Part shown: positions 17,663 to 26,397 of the stretch, piece by piece
Position numbering within the stretch: the stretch's first letter is position 1
Layout: each line of letters starts with the position of its first letter
Source of the DNA: Jeotgalibacillus sp. ET6
GTDB lineage: Bacteria; Bacillota; Bacilli; Bacillales; Jeotgalibacillaceae
Assembly: GCF_029667115.1 (NCBI RefSeq)
Contig: NZ_JARUIU010000004.1
Coordinates: forward strand, 124,001-188,000
Direction: 5' to 3'
DNA length: 64,000 bases
Translations under genes and position numbers: made by a program
The notes under the pieces: model-generated
Told to the model about the DNA's origin: nothing
What the model saw: the letters and a program-made list of their open reading frames with translations, nothing else
Database searches by the model: none

Positions 17663-19096
17663 TTATATACTTTGAGCCTTTACTGCCTCTGTAATATATT
17701 TTCGAGGCCATTGCGACAGCATACCGAAAATTTCTGTTTCATGAAGCCCGAGTCGGCGTACTTTGTTCGTTGCTTCTCCTAACAGTGTTTGAACGAGAAG
17801 ATGAAAAGACAGCGTCAGTTCAGTTTCTTCAAGGCAGGCTTTGATTTTTTCAAATTCTGCACGAGTGAGACAGTAATCTTTTATCTGAAATAAAACATCA
17901 TGCGGCTGAGGCTGCATAGATTGTTCTCTCATGAGCAACTCATTATAAAGTTCGGCAAGCTCACTCTCTAAGGAACCGTTGTCAATGGACTGCCATTTTT
18001 CCGCATGTTTTAAGACAGCAGCATCAGGAACGCTTACCTTTGCCAGACTGATGAGATCAGGGGTAATGTTTTCCTCTGGCAAATCCATCTTTTTCAGTTC
18101 TTCGTAGCAGCTTAACGCTGGATGATCTTTTTTGGATTCACCGAGCTTTTCTTTTAGCGAAATCAATTTTTCTAAAAGCGGCTCATAGGAAGAGAGCTGT
18201 TTTTTTAAGCTGCGCAGTTTGTTTAAAGAAGTTATGACCCTCAAGCTTTGCAAAGCCATTTGATCGAACTGTCTTTCAATGGTGGCGATCCTCTTGACTG
18301 CCTGCTCCATTTTTACTTCATGGGGCAGCTGAAGCTGAGCTGTTAAAGGCCAATATGTGACACCGTAAGAGCATTCCTTGCAAGTGACATGAATCGACTC
18401 TGTGGAATAGTCGAGACTTAAGTCTTTTTCATGTTCGCAGATCTCATATTGCCAGTCTGGAGGAATGCTCCGATACGGACGCATCACTATTTCAACGCGA
18501 TGCCGCCAGTAAGAGAGATCTTCAGGGTAATTAAGCAGACCAAGCAAAGAAGACCGGTTCATCTTTTCAACCGCCCTGACAACGTTTTGTTTAGACCGGG
18601 CAAGAACAATGAATGGGTGCTCCCTGTAGGCTTGTTGAATCCGTTCAATCCATGTGTTCTGATTAAGCCTTTGAACCCAGGCGCAAAACACATAGTCCCG
18701 TATAACCTCCTGCAGATGCACGGTAAGCTCCCGGGTGGAAAGCGATTGATAAGGTGTTTTATAAAAAAATTCTTCATTTAGCGGAAGGCCGCGTGTAGGT
18801 GCGTGTTTTTTCCAAAGAAACATCTCAGGCTTTAAAAGGGAGGGACATAGACTCTGCTGCTTGCAGACTGGAACAGGCAGCTGAAAAGAAGGGAGATCGA
18901 CAAAGTCGCGTAATAACTGCTGATCACGTATAGAAAGGCGATCGAGTTCTATCGAGAGTATTTGCTGAAGACGTGTTAATACCGCCCGTTCTTCTTTACG
19001 GCCAATAGAGCGGATATTTGGATGTTTTCTGCCGGCCGGAATCAATAAGAGGGAAGGGTGAGCTTCTGGCTGATGACCAAGGTGATTTGAATTCAT
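17663..19096 (-). CDS. Uncharacterised protein with possible zinc-binding motif
   Basis: The soluble protein has 477 residues, counted from the ATG at 19096, which has GGGAG 8 bases upstream. No enzyme motif is clear. Near residues 225-245 a CEH, then a Cys-x2-Cys (CKEC) about 17 residues later, could bind a metal. This is followed by a coiled-coil-like helical region (about residues 270-340). The last ~45 residues (LLGEATNKVRRLGLHETEIFGMLSQWPRKYI) look like a small winged-helix or RQC-like DNA-binding domain. I recall similar Firmicutes proteins annotated as RQC-minor-1 DNA-binding proteins, but I hold this weakly. Confidence 0.55.
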   Translation of the reverse strand: MNSNHLGHQPEAHPSLLLIPAGRKHPNIRSIGRKEERAVLTRLQQILSIELDRLSIRDQQLLRDFVDLPSFQLPVPVCKQQSLCPSLLKPEMFLWKKHAPTRGLPLNEEFFYKTPYQSLSTRELTVHLQEVIRDYVFCAWVQRLNQNTWIERIQQAYREHPFIVLARSKQNVVRAVEKMNRSSLLGLLNYPEDLSYWRHRVEIVMRPYRSIPPDWQYEICEHEKDLSLDYSTESIHVTCKECSYGVTYWPLTAQLQLPHEVKMEQAVKRIATIERQFDQMALQSLRVITSLNKLRSLKKQLSSYEPLLEKLISLKEKLGESKKDHPALSCYEELKKMDLPEENITPDLISLAKVSVPDAAVLKHAEKWQSIDNGSLESELAELYNELLMREQSMQPQPHDVLFQIKDYCLTRAEFEKIKACLEETELTLSFHLLVQTLLGEATNKVRRLGLHETEIFGMLSQWPRKYITEAVKAQSI

Positions 19097-19411
19097 ATAG
19101 AACACTCCCTGATTGTAGTACCTCCATTATACGGTCCAGGACCGCTTCATTTCTAATATCTGACTCAAGTGAAATGCAAAGCCAAACGGATGATGAAACA
19201 TCTCCATAAGATATTCCAATAATACAAAATTAAACAAAAAAGTACACAATATTACATAATAGACGTAGATATATTCTTTACAGGCTTGTATACTAGCAAT
19301 ATACATATTTAGAGGAGGGAACAGGGGTCGAAGGATTTACTCTCCATTTACTCAAAGCGTTCAAAAGACCCTTTTTGCTAGTTGTAACAAAAATTGAAGG
19401 AGGAATAAAAA

Positions 19412-19975
19412 ATGAACAAATGTAAACTTGTATTTGCGATGTTTTTTTCAGCTTTAATCGTATTTTTTGCTTTTGGTGCGACAGATGCTTCCGCAGCACA
19501 GAATGATGACTATGAAAAGGCTCTTGAACTCATTGAAAAGACCAATGTGGAAATTGATGAGAAAATTGACGCGGCGGTTGAAAAAGCAGATGGTCTTCAA
19601 TCGGCTTACCTATCAGAGCTGGAAAGCAAAAAAGAGGAAGAGCAGCGTAAGATAACGGAGCTTGAAGAAGAAAAAGCAGAGACGCTTGGGGAACTCGCTG
19701 ACGATAAAAAAGCGGCAGAAGAAAGAGCTAAATTTGACGAAAAAATCCAGACGGAGCGCGATATTTACAGTGCTCTATACATCACGCTTGAAGAAAAATA
19801 TAACCATGAGCTTGACGTAGTCATTGACGATGTTTTTAATGAAACACTGAAAATGTCTACAGAGACTATTGCACTAGTAAAAGAGATGGGTGTTGAAGCA
19901 GAATGCAGCTGGAAGCTGGTTCGCTTTGCCGATCGTATGGTCTGGATTGATCCGATCCGGGTCGTTGGTAACTAA
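19412..19975 (+). CDS. Secreted coiled-coil protein
   Basis: The 187-residue protein starts with a clear signal peptide (hydrophobic residues about 7-25, cleavage after ASA). Next comes a highly charged Glu/Lys-rich coiled coil of about 80 residues. The C-terminal segment of about 60 residues contains one Cys and the sequence MVWIDPIRVVGN. No family is recognised. A signal-type export with a long coiled coil suggests a wall-associated or spacer function. GAAGGAGG is placed well before the ATG. The 5' leader (19317-19385) carries weak GGGGTC/GACCC pairing before a T-run, which could be an attenuator. Confidence 0.62.
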   Translation: MNKCKLVFAMFFSALIVFFAFGATDASAAQNDDYEKALELIEKTNVEIDEKIDAAVEKADGLQSAYLSELESKKEEEQRKITELEEEKAETLGELADDKKAAEERAKFDEKIQTERDIYSALYITLEEKYNHELDVVIDDVFNETLKMSTETIALVKEMGVEAECSWKLVRFADRMVWIDPIRVVGN

Positions 19976-20007
19976 TTTCACCTTGTATAAATTGAATATT
20001 ATACGTT

Positions 20008-20048
20008 AAAATAGAAAAAGAGTTCGATAAGCACTCTTTTTTCTATTT
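20008..20048. terminator. Terminator after the secreted coiled-coil gene
   Basis: A 15-bp A/T-flanked stem (20008-20022 with 20033-20048) has AGAGT/ACTCT at its top, ending in a T-rich tract. It overlaps the leader of the HD-GYP gene. Confidence 0.8.
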
Positions 20049-20060
20049 TATCAATGAGAG

Positions 20061-20975
20061 GTGAAAGGCTTGGAGGGTCTAAAGATCTATAAGAAAGGAT
20101 CGAATCAAGGTAAAGTTAGCATGGATTCCACTTCAATAAGCCTTTTGGAACAAGGAGACGGTACTGAGATCATGACTCAAACAGTCCTCCAAGACAAATT
20201 ATTTTATTTATATCCAAGTGATAAACAAGAAGTAATGGAATTTATATATATTTTATCAGGTGAAATTCAATATGAAGATGGTGCTCATACTAAATCACTT
20301 ACAGCTCATGACTTTTTTTCTGCCAAAGGGTTAAAGGAGCCTGTTTTCTTTAAAACAGTAACAAACGTAACTTATCTGTGGGTAATTACAGATCCGATTT
20401 TCCATGAAGTAAGTAACGAGATAAAGTCATTAAAAGAAATTATACGTCGAGTAGATAAGAAAGATCGTTACACTGCATTACATAGCGAGAGAGTTATGAT
20501 GCATTCAGTAAAAGTTGCAAAAAAACTAAAGCTAAGTAAAGAAGATCTCCATCACTTGCATTTAGCCTCTCAATTACATGACTTGGGTAAGATAAAGATC
20601 GCAGAAGAAATCTTAAATAAGCCGGGCAAACTAACGAATGAAGAGTTCGATATTATAAAGAAACATCCAGGGGATGGAGCAAAAATCGTTGCCGAAACCA
20701 ACTATCACTATCTTTCCCCCATTATCGAGCAGCACCACGAACGGCTAAATGGGAGCGGGTATCCTCATGGGTTAAAAGGGGATGAAATTTTACTTGCTGC
20801 TAGGATTATAGCAGTTTGTGATACGTTTGATGCAATGACAGAAGACCGTGCGTACCGGAAGGCATTCTCAGCGGAATTTGCGATAGATGAAATAAGAAAA
20901 ATGACCCCTGAGTATTATGACCCGGATGTGGTTGCAGCGTTTGAAGAAATTCTTAAAGAAGAAAAACGGATTTAA
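20061..20975 (+). CDS. HD-GYP domain phosphodiesterase with cupin-like N-terminus
   Basis: Of 304 residues, the first ~120 resemble a cupin-type sensor (one Gly-rich beta barrel, LYPSDKQEVMEFIYILSGEIQYEDG). The rest is an HD-GYP domain with HSERV, QLHDLGKIKI and the diagnostic HHERLNGSGYPHGLKG, then DTFDAMTEDRAYR. HD-GYP proteins hydrolyse cyclic-di-GMP, and all metal ligands appear present. The start is uncertain. GTG at 20061 directly follows its AGAG, while TTG at 20070 has AGGTG about 6 bases upstream and looks better. It is a single gene, and one of four c-di-GMP enzymes in the window. Confidence 0.82.
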   Translation: MKGLEGLKIYKKGSNQGKVSMDSTSISLLEQGDGTEIMTQTVLQDKLFYLYPSDKQEVMEFIYILSGEIQYEDGAHTKSLTAHDFFSAKGLKEPVFFKTVTNVTYLWVITDPIFHEVSNEIKSLKEIIRRVDKKDRYTALHSERVMMHSVKVAKKLKLSKEDLHHLHLASQLHDLGKIKIAEEILNKPGKLTNEEFDIIKKHPGDGAKIVAETNYHYLSPIIEQHHERLNGSGYPHGLKGDEILLAARIIAVCDTFDAMTEDRAYRKAFSAEFAIDEIRKMTPEYYDPDVVAAFEEILKEEKRI

Positions 20976-20983
20976 GACGCTCC

Positions 20984-21012
20984 TTGACACTTGCGGTAAA
21001 ATCGACTATTGT
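20984..21012 (+). promoter_or_regulatory. Sigma-A promoter without a following ORF
   Basis: A perfect -35 TTGACA (20984-20989), 17-base spacer and -10 TATTGT (21007-21012). It begins 9 bases after the HD-GYP stop. Confidence 0.75.
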
Positions 21013-21017
21013 TAAGA

Positions 21018-21139
21018 ACGCGATGAGCTTGTTTGCATAAGACGCACAAGTACTCCTTTTAGGAACACGTTGTGGAGCGTGACTTGGACGCCGCAAATTT
21101 CGGGAAGCACCCTGCCTTTTGAAGGCTGGGTGCTTTTTT
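21018..21139 (+). ncRNA. Candidate small RNA of about 120 nt
   Basis: The region runs from the promoter at 20984-21012 to a strong terminator at 21106-21139 and contains no credible ORF. Several short helices can form, such as CTTGT/ACAAG near 21028-21050, CACG/CGTG near 21066-21081, and GCGT/ACGC next to it. The downstream gene is convergent, so this is not a leader. I could not match it to a known RNA family by eye. Confidence 0.6.
21106..21139 (+). terminator. Strong terminator of the candidate small RNA
   Basis: AGCACCCTGCC pairs with GGCTGGGTGCT (one mismatch) around TTTTGAA, followed by TTTTTT. It probably serves the convergent ZIP-like gene as well. Confidence 0.9.
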
Positions 21140-21148
21140 AAGTTCTTT

Positions 21149-21877
21149 TTAAATTACTAAAAGTAGAACACTATAGGAAATGAGTCCAAGGCTGAATGCT
21201 GCAAAGCTGCTTTCTTTTTCTTCAGGCAGCTCTTCTTTTAACACATTCAGCACGATTCCACCTGCTAAAAAGGCAACTAAAATGGAAATGAAGAATTCAT
21301 GAACCTCAAATAAAGCTCCAACTCCCCATCCAAGGAGTGTGGCAAATGATAACAAAAGACGTCCGTAGCGGTCATAAACATGCTGATGATCACTGCGAAG
21401 AGCACGGTCATTTGTAATGAAATGAATGCTTAAGGCGATAAAATAAAAAAACATCTCCCATGCTCCCTGATATTCCTCCCGGATCAATAAGTAGCCAATG
21501 ACTGCATTGTAGATAAAAAACGATGAGATATGAATCCAAAAAATGCCCGGTGAGGATTCCCCTGTATCCGTCTCCATCCTTTTAGAAGTTTTCACAATCC
21601 GCTCCAGTCCGTAAAATGCTGCAAGTCCGAACATCGCAATCAGGTAAATATGATTTTCTACAAATCTCAAGGAATCTTCTTGAAGCGTTTCCTCCAACTG
21701 GAGCTGATAGTGGTTTAACTCTGGAAGAAGATGAATAAAAACGTAGGAAACTGCGATGCCGCCTGCAAATGACAGAACGCGGCTCTGAGGCTTGTCCCTT
21801 ATGAAATCCAAGTATTTTGAACTGTAATGGATGAGTGAAAAGCCAATGGCAAACAGTAAACTGAGCCAGAAAAACAT
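21149..21877 (-). CDS. ZIP-like integral membrane protein
   Basis: The 242-residue protein has about seven to eight hydrophobic segments. The stretch LSFAGGIAVSYVFIHLLPE near residue 36 and AGGIVLNVLKEELPE near the C-terminus resemble helices IV and V of ZIP metal transporters, where His and Glu sit in the transport path. The middle of the chain, however, departs from canonical ZIPs (SIHFITNDRALRSDHQHVYDRYGR). It may move a divalent metal, but function is unproven. AAAGGAGGAATACG precedes the ATG. It is monocistronic and shares the terminator at 21106-21139 with the small RNA. Confidence 0.6.
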   Translation of the reverse strand: MFFWLSLLFAIGFSLIHYSSKYLDFIRDKPQSRVLSFAGGIAVSYVFIHLLPELNHYQLQLEETLQEDSLRFVENHIYLIAMFGLAAFYGLERIVKTSKRMETDTGESSPGIFWIHISSFFIYNAVIGYLLIREEYQGAWEMFFYFIALSIHFITNDRALRSDHQHVYDRYGRLLLSFATLLGWGVGALFEVHEFFISILVAFLAGGIVLNVLKEELPEEKESSFAAFSLGLISYSVLLLVI

Positions 21878-21966
21878 CGTATTCCTCCTTTCGGCAAGAA
21901 ACTGTCTGTCTATTTTCTACCATCCCTAATCAGACTTAAAGTAAACCTTGATTTAAACAAGAAAAA

Positions 21967-22001
21967 ATGTCTGATCCACGTAAAGTGCTGGAAGCAGACA
22001 T
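21967..22001 (-). terminator. Probable terminator after the UPF0316 gene
   Basis: On the minus strand ATGTCTG pairs with CAGACAT over a long loop, directly followed by TTTTTTC. Confidence 0.6.
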
Positions 22002-22010
22002 CTTTGATCC

Positions 22011-22547
22011 CTAAGCGGGTTTATTCTTTTTGTTTTTTCTCATAGCTTTCGTGATATATCCGCCTTTAAAATTACGCGGTTCATAGGAAACGATAAAGGC
22101 GCTTGGTTCATATTTACTGACAATCCGTATAAATTCCTGCTCTCGATCCCGTCTTGCTGTACAATCGAGACGATATCTGCGGGCTTCGTTCATTCCCTCT
22201 ACTTCCGAAGTGGATACACTGAACCCGTCACTGCGCAGGTTTGTGATCAATTCTTCGTTTTTACTTGTAATATTCACTTCAATCGAGACAAATCCAATTG
22301 CCAGCTTTTGTTCTAGAATCTGACCTATATAAACACCGACCCCGAATCCTAATGCATAGGCAGCCATATTAAGATAATTAGCCAGATCACTGAATACGAG
22401 ACCGAGAGCCATAACATAAATGATGCCTTCCAGTGTTCCAAGGGCGGCAGCTTTTTCTTTCATTCCCTTGACCATCATAATGGTACGGAGAGTCAGTACC
22501 GGTACAAAGATCAACTGGGCAACGAAAATGATGAGGGCACTGATCAT
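22011..22547 (-). CDS. UPF0316 membrane protein, YebE-like (DUF5698/DUF2179)
   Basis: The 178-residue protein has three N-terminal membrane segments containing [36 protein letters not shown]2179-like soluble domain follows (VEINITSK-type strand, then the segment ending [15 protein letters not shown]). The basic tail MRKNKKNK is also typical of YebE. The family is widespread in Bacillales, and its role is not established. AGGTGAGAAA precedes the ATG, and there is no operon partner. Confidence 0.85.
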   Translation of the reverse strand: MISALIIFVAQLIFVPVLTLRTIMMVKGMKEKAAALGTLEGIIYVMALGLVFSDLANYLNMAAYALGFGVGVYIGQILEQKLAIGFVSIEVNITSKNEELITNLRSDGFSVSTSEVEGMNEARRYRLDCTARRDREQEFIRIVSKYEPSAFIVSYEPRNFKGGYITKAMRKNKKNKPA

Positions 22548-22743
22548 TTTCTCACCTTCTTCCTAAAACGTTCCGTTAAGTGTAACAGGTGGAGGTTTAG
22601 GCAGGCAAGTAATACCAATCTTTCTGAAAAATTAACGATTCTCCGGTATAACAGAAGTCTAACCGCTGTTAGCCGTAGTCAAAAATGGCGGGCATCCAGG
22701 ACAAGCCTTGAAATAGCCAGGCTTCTTATGGACTATTACCACT

Positions 22744-23238
22744 TCAGGAACACCACACTATGACTTTTTCAGGTGTAGTCTGCGCTGGAATGCTTTTAGT
22801 GGAGAAACGGTAAACAACGAGCAAATTCCGGTTCGCCGGCGATCGCAGAAAGGGCTGGCCATTTGTCAGCAGAACAGGGGTATAGGGGGTCAGGTTAAGC
22901 TTTAATTGTCCATCGCTGCTTACAAGTCCGCTGTCAAAGTAATCTGCTTTTACTTGCTGGTAAGAGGTGTTTTTGACGATGACCAGAGCCTGATATCGGG
23001 GCGGGTAAATTAAGGGAACAGGTGCATTGGCGTCATAAAAGCCAGTAATCCAATCACCTGTTGAAACGATTTCCAGGTCAAGAAAAAATGTGGTTGGAGA
23101 GACAATGAAATTCACAGTGGCGCCTGAACGGTCCACCACTTCAAGTTGTGTATAGCAGCCCTCTTGTCCAGCATTTTGTCCCGTATAAAATTCGCTTACC
23201 GACAAAACCATCCCTTCAAATGCTTGAAAATTGACCAT
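22744..23238 (-). CDS. Conserved hypothetical protein of spore-forming Firmicutes
   Basis: The 164-residue soluble, Thr/Pro-rich, beta-type protein has no signal peptide and no membrane segment. Distinctive segments are VNFIVSPTTFF, GDWITGFYDANAPVPLIYPP and NRNLLVVYRFSTKSIPAQTTP. I recall closely similar unannotated proteins, sometimes in several copies, in Bacillus and clostridial genomes, but no function. The repeated short beta motifs suggest an OB- or barrel-like fold. GGGGAGATTAT precedes the ATG. It is transcribed alone. Some weak hairpin potential (AAGCC/GGCTT near 22704-22724) follows the stop. Confidence 0.6.
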   Translation of the reverse strand: MVNFQAFEGMVLSVSEFYTGQNAGQEGCYTQLEVVDRSGATVNFIVSPTTFFLDLEIVSTGDWITGFYDANAPVPLIYPPRYQALVIVKNTSYQQVKADYFDSGLVSSDGQLKLNLTPYTPVLLTNGQPFLRSPANRNLLVVYRFSTKSIPAQTTPEKVIVWCS

Positions 23239-23476
23239 ATAATCTCCCCGATTTCATTTATACTTTTTCGTTTCTATGTATGTACTGTATGTTAAAGAAG
23301 ATGTGGCAGTGATTGAACATGTATGGATTCGGGAGTGTATAACAAATAATACCTATTAAATATGTAAAATAAGAGTATAATAGAACTAGTTACTAGCACA
23401 ATAGTGGTCAAAATAGCCCGTATTAGTTAGATGGTACTTGGGTCGGTTTAATTTGTAATGCAGCAGGAGGGTTTGC

Positions 23477-25714
23477 ATGCTGAAGTTTGGTCGTCTTTCA
23501 TTACTTATATTATGTATACATGTTGGACTCTTTTTTGGAGTGAGCTATGCATGGGAAAACTTTCCCGCTTCAAGCTTTCTGCAGTTCTCCGCTTCCCTGC
23601 TAAGTTTTATTTGGCTTGCTCAGGCTCACCGCTCATCGGTTCCTGCTTTAAAAAAGTTCTGGTTTTTGTTAGGCGGGGGAATGCTGCTCTATACTATCTC
23701 CAATGCGATTTGGTTTTTCTTTCAGATGACAGGAAAAGAGACGCTGATCATTAATTTAACGGATGTGCTGTGGATTGCTGCCTATTCCTTCTTTTTGGCG
23801 GCTTTACTTGTAAAAACAAGAAAAATGAGCACGTCTTACTCACCTCAAGCGTACATCTTTAATATTTTTATCTATATGATCACCTCAGCTGCGGTGAGTA
23901 TCCATTATTTAATTACGCCTGTCCTTCAATTAACCAATGACTCTTTAATTATCACCATTTTTATGATGGTTTATCCGATCTTGAATTTAAGTATTATTTT
24001 CCTTATCACCATTATGTATTATTTAATGAAATCAAGTAAGGAAAAGGATATGCTGCTGTTTCTGATCATCGGATTTTTCCTTCAGATTATCGCAGATTCG
24101 TTCTATGCTTACTTATCTTCTTCAGGAGCGTATTATGAAGGTCACCCGGTTGATGTGCTCTGGATCATCGCAATATTGTTTATAGGATTTGCAGCCAGCC
24201 ACAAAAAAAGTGCACCAGCTTCCTCAGGCATTACGATTAAAAATCCATTTGAAGAAAAAGAGTTTATTTTCCCTTATTCCAGCATGCTTATCCTGGCTCC
24301 TCTCGTCATGCACAGCTATGAATGGAAATTTAATGCACTGACCATCGGATTATGGATCACTTTTGTCATGACGATCGGCCGGCAGCTGATTATTATCAAT
24401 AAAAACAACAATTTGATGAAGGAGTACCGGTATCTGGCTTATCACGATCCTTTAACCGGTTTAAAAAACCGCGTCCGTTTTCAGGAAAGTTTAAAGAAGC
24501 TGCTGAACCGGACAACTATTCAGTCACTCAGTGTGCTGTTAATTGATCTGGACCGATTTAAAGTGGTAAATGACACATTGGGGCATCAAACAGGAGACCG
24601 GATATTGATGGAAACGGCCAACCGCATCCGATCTACTATTGGAAAGCGGGGAGAAGTCTACCGTCTCGGAGGAGATGAATTTGTGATTATTCATCCGGAT
24701 GCTTCAGAGGAAACAAGTGCAAAACTGGCTCAATCAATTCTGGATACATTTCAGCAGCCTTTTGACGTGAAGGGTTATACGATTAATTTGACACCAAGCA
24801 TTGGAATCAGTCTTTTTCCCGGGAACGGAAGAAACGATGAAGAGCTGTTAAAAACTGCGGATGCAGCCATGTATGTAGCAAAAGAAAGCGGGAAAAACAG
24901 TTTCCGCTTTTACAACCAGCAACTTGATCAGACCCTTGCGAGGAAGCTGGCTATCGAAAATGAATTGAGAAGAGCCATTTCAGGCAATCAATTCTCTCTT
25001 GTTTACCAGCCCAAGTTTCATCTTGTGAATGGGGAAATTACCGGTGTCGAAGCATTGCTGAGGTGGAAGCATCCTGACCTTGGCTGGATTTCCCCGGCAG
25101 AATTTATTCCAGTAGCAGAAGAAACCGGTCAGATCGTCTCCATCGGCGAGTGGGTTTTAAAGGAGGCTTGTTTGCAGAATAAAAGGTGGCAGGAAACGGG
25201 ACAGTTCACTCAGCGGATTTCAGTAAATGTATCCGTCCTGCAGCTGCAGCAAGAGAATTTCCTGAAAATCGTGCAGAGCACATTAGAGGAATCCAAGCTG
25301 GACCCCTCCTTTCTGGAGCTTGAAATTACAGAAAGCATTATGCAAAATATTTCTCACAGCCTTACGATTCTCCATTCTTTAAAAGGGCTGGGAATTCAAA
25401 CGTCGATTGACGACTTTGGGACAGGCTATTCCTCCCTGCATATTCTGCAAAAGCTGCCTATCGACACCATCAAAATTGATAAATCGTTTATCGATGAGAT
25501 GGAGCAGGCTGATCAGCGCTCAATGGTAAAAATGATTATTGATCTGGGTCATCATCTGGATTTAAACGTAGTGGCAGAAGGCATTGAAACAGAAAGTCAG
25601 CGAAAGCTTCTCATGCATTTTGACTGTAACATTGGTCAGGGGTATCTTTATTCAAAGCCTCTCTGTGCAGATGATTTTGAAAAAAGATTTATAGCAAAAG
25701 CCAGCCTCATATAA
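23477..25714 (+). CDS. Membrane GGDEF-EAL bifunctional c-di-GMP enzyme
   Basis: Of 745 residues, the first ~310 carry about nine membrane helices. A GGDEF domain follows (about 320-480) with intact RLGGDEF. The EAL domain (about 490-735) has VEALLRWKHPDLG, ITES, DDFGTGYSSL and KIDKSFID. Both catalytic motifs look complete, so the protein may make and break cyclic-di-GMP, with the membrane part as sensor. The start is clear, with AGGAGG 6 bases before the ATG. The region 23239-23476 holds a likely promoter (TATAAT near 23376) and nothing else notable. It is a single gene. Confidence 0.9.
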   Translation: MLKFGRLSLLILCIHVGLFFGVSYAWENFPASSFLQFSASLLSFIWLAQAHRSSVPALKKFWFLLGGGMLLYTISNAIWFFFQMTGKETLIINLTDVLWIAAYSFFLAALLVKTRKMSTSYSPQAYIFNIFIYMITSAAVSIHYLITPVLQLTNDSLIITIFMMVYPILNLSIIFLITIMYYLMKSSKEKDMLLFLIIGFFLQIIADSFYAYLSSSGAYYEGHPVDVLWIIAILFIGFAASHKKSAPASSGITIKNPFEEKEFIFPYSSMLILAPLVMHSYEWKFNALTIGLWITFVMTIGRQLIIINKNNNLMKEYRYLAYHDPLTGLKNRVRFQESLKKLLNRTTIQSLSVLLIDLDRFKVVNDTLGHQTGDRILMETANRIRSTIGKRGEVYRLGGDEFVIIHPDASEETSAKLAQSILDTFQQPFDVKGYTINLTPSIGISLFPGNGRNDEELLKTADAAMYVAKESGKNSFRFYNQQLDQTLARKLAIENELRRAISGNQFSLVYQPKFHLVNGEITGVEALLRWKHPDLGWISPAEFIPVAEETGQIVSIGEWVLKEACLQNKRWQETGQFTQRISVNVSVLQLQQENFLKIVQSTLEESKLDPSFLELEITESIMQNISHSLTILHSLKGLGIQTSIDDFGTGYSSLHILQKLPIDTIKIDKSFIDEMEQADQRSMVKMIIDLGHHLDLNVVAEGIETESQRKLLMHFDCNIGQGYLYSKPLCADDFEKRFIAKASLI

Positions 25715-25812
25715 CTATGGGGTTTTTTCATTTTTTCATCATCAAAGAAAAAGAAACCTGTTCCCTTAACCATATATGTTAAAATAAGGATATAGAAAAG
25801 GGGGATGCTTTT

Positions 25813-26373
25813 TTGTATATCTTTTTAGGAATATTGCTAGTTGGAATCATCGCGACGATTGCTGCTGCAGCGAAGCTTGCCCCATATTCTGAGATGATGA
25901 ACAGCTTTGAACCGGGTGGTTTAAAAAAATTGCTGATTGTGCTCTCCACAGCAGCGGTTGCTTTTCTTTCGTATGGCATTTATTTTGAAGTAACCTATCA
26001 GCCTCCGTATCTGGATATTATGGTGGAGGGAAAGAGCTATACGGTCTTTGGTGATATTGGAGAGAAAGGCTATTATTCAACTAAATTAATCAAAGAAAAT
26101 GAAGAAACAGATGTTCATTTCGTTTCGTGGGAGTCACTTGGGTTAAAAGATTCACAGGTTTTAATTGCCTATCCTTCAGGAAGAGAAGTTGTATGGGAGC
26201 CGGGCTTTGAAAAAATCAGCGGTGACGACTATCCAGCAGCAAAACGAAAACACGGCATAAAAGAAATCTATCGATCAACTCCTTATGTATTTGAAGAAAC
26301 AGGGAAGGTCAAGCTTCATATTGAAGGAAGCAGCAGAAAGGATCATACATTTAAAATTGAAGTAAGAGAATAG
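25813..26373 (+). CDS. Hypothetical membrane-anchored protein (TTG start)
   Basis: The 186-residue protein has two N-terminal hydrophobic segments (about residues 3-22 and 37-57) and an extracytoplasmic beta-rich domain containing SYTVFGDIGEKGYYSTKLI. I do not recognise the family. The TTG at 25813 is supported by AAGGGGGA 8 bases upstream, and no ATG upstream is in frame. It is followed after 24 bases by an oxidoreductase gene, so the two may be co-transcribed, but their contents suggest no shared task. Confidence 0.58.
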   Translation: MYIFLGILLVGIIATIAAAAKLAPYSEMMNSFEPGGLKKLLIVLSTAAVAFLSYGIYFEVTYQPPYLDIMVEGKSYTVFGDIGEKGYYSTKLIKENEETDVHFVSWESLGLKDSQVLIAYPSGREVVWEPGFEKISGDDYPAAKRKHGIKEIYRSTPYVFEETGKVKLHIEGSSRKDHTFKIEVRE

Positions 26374-26397
26374 GGCTTTAGGGGATGGAGGATGAAC

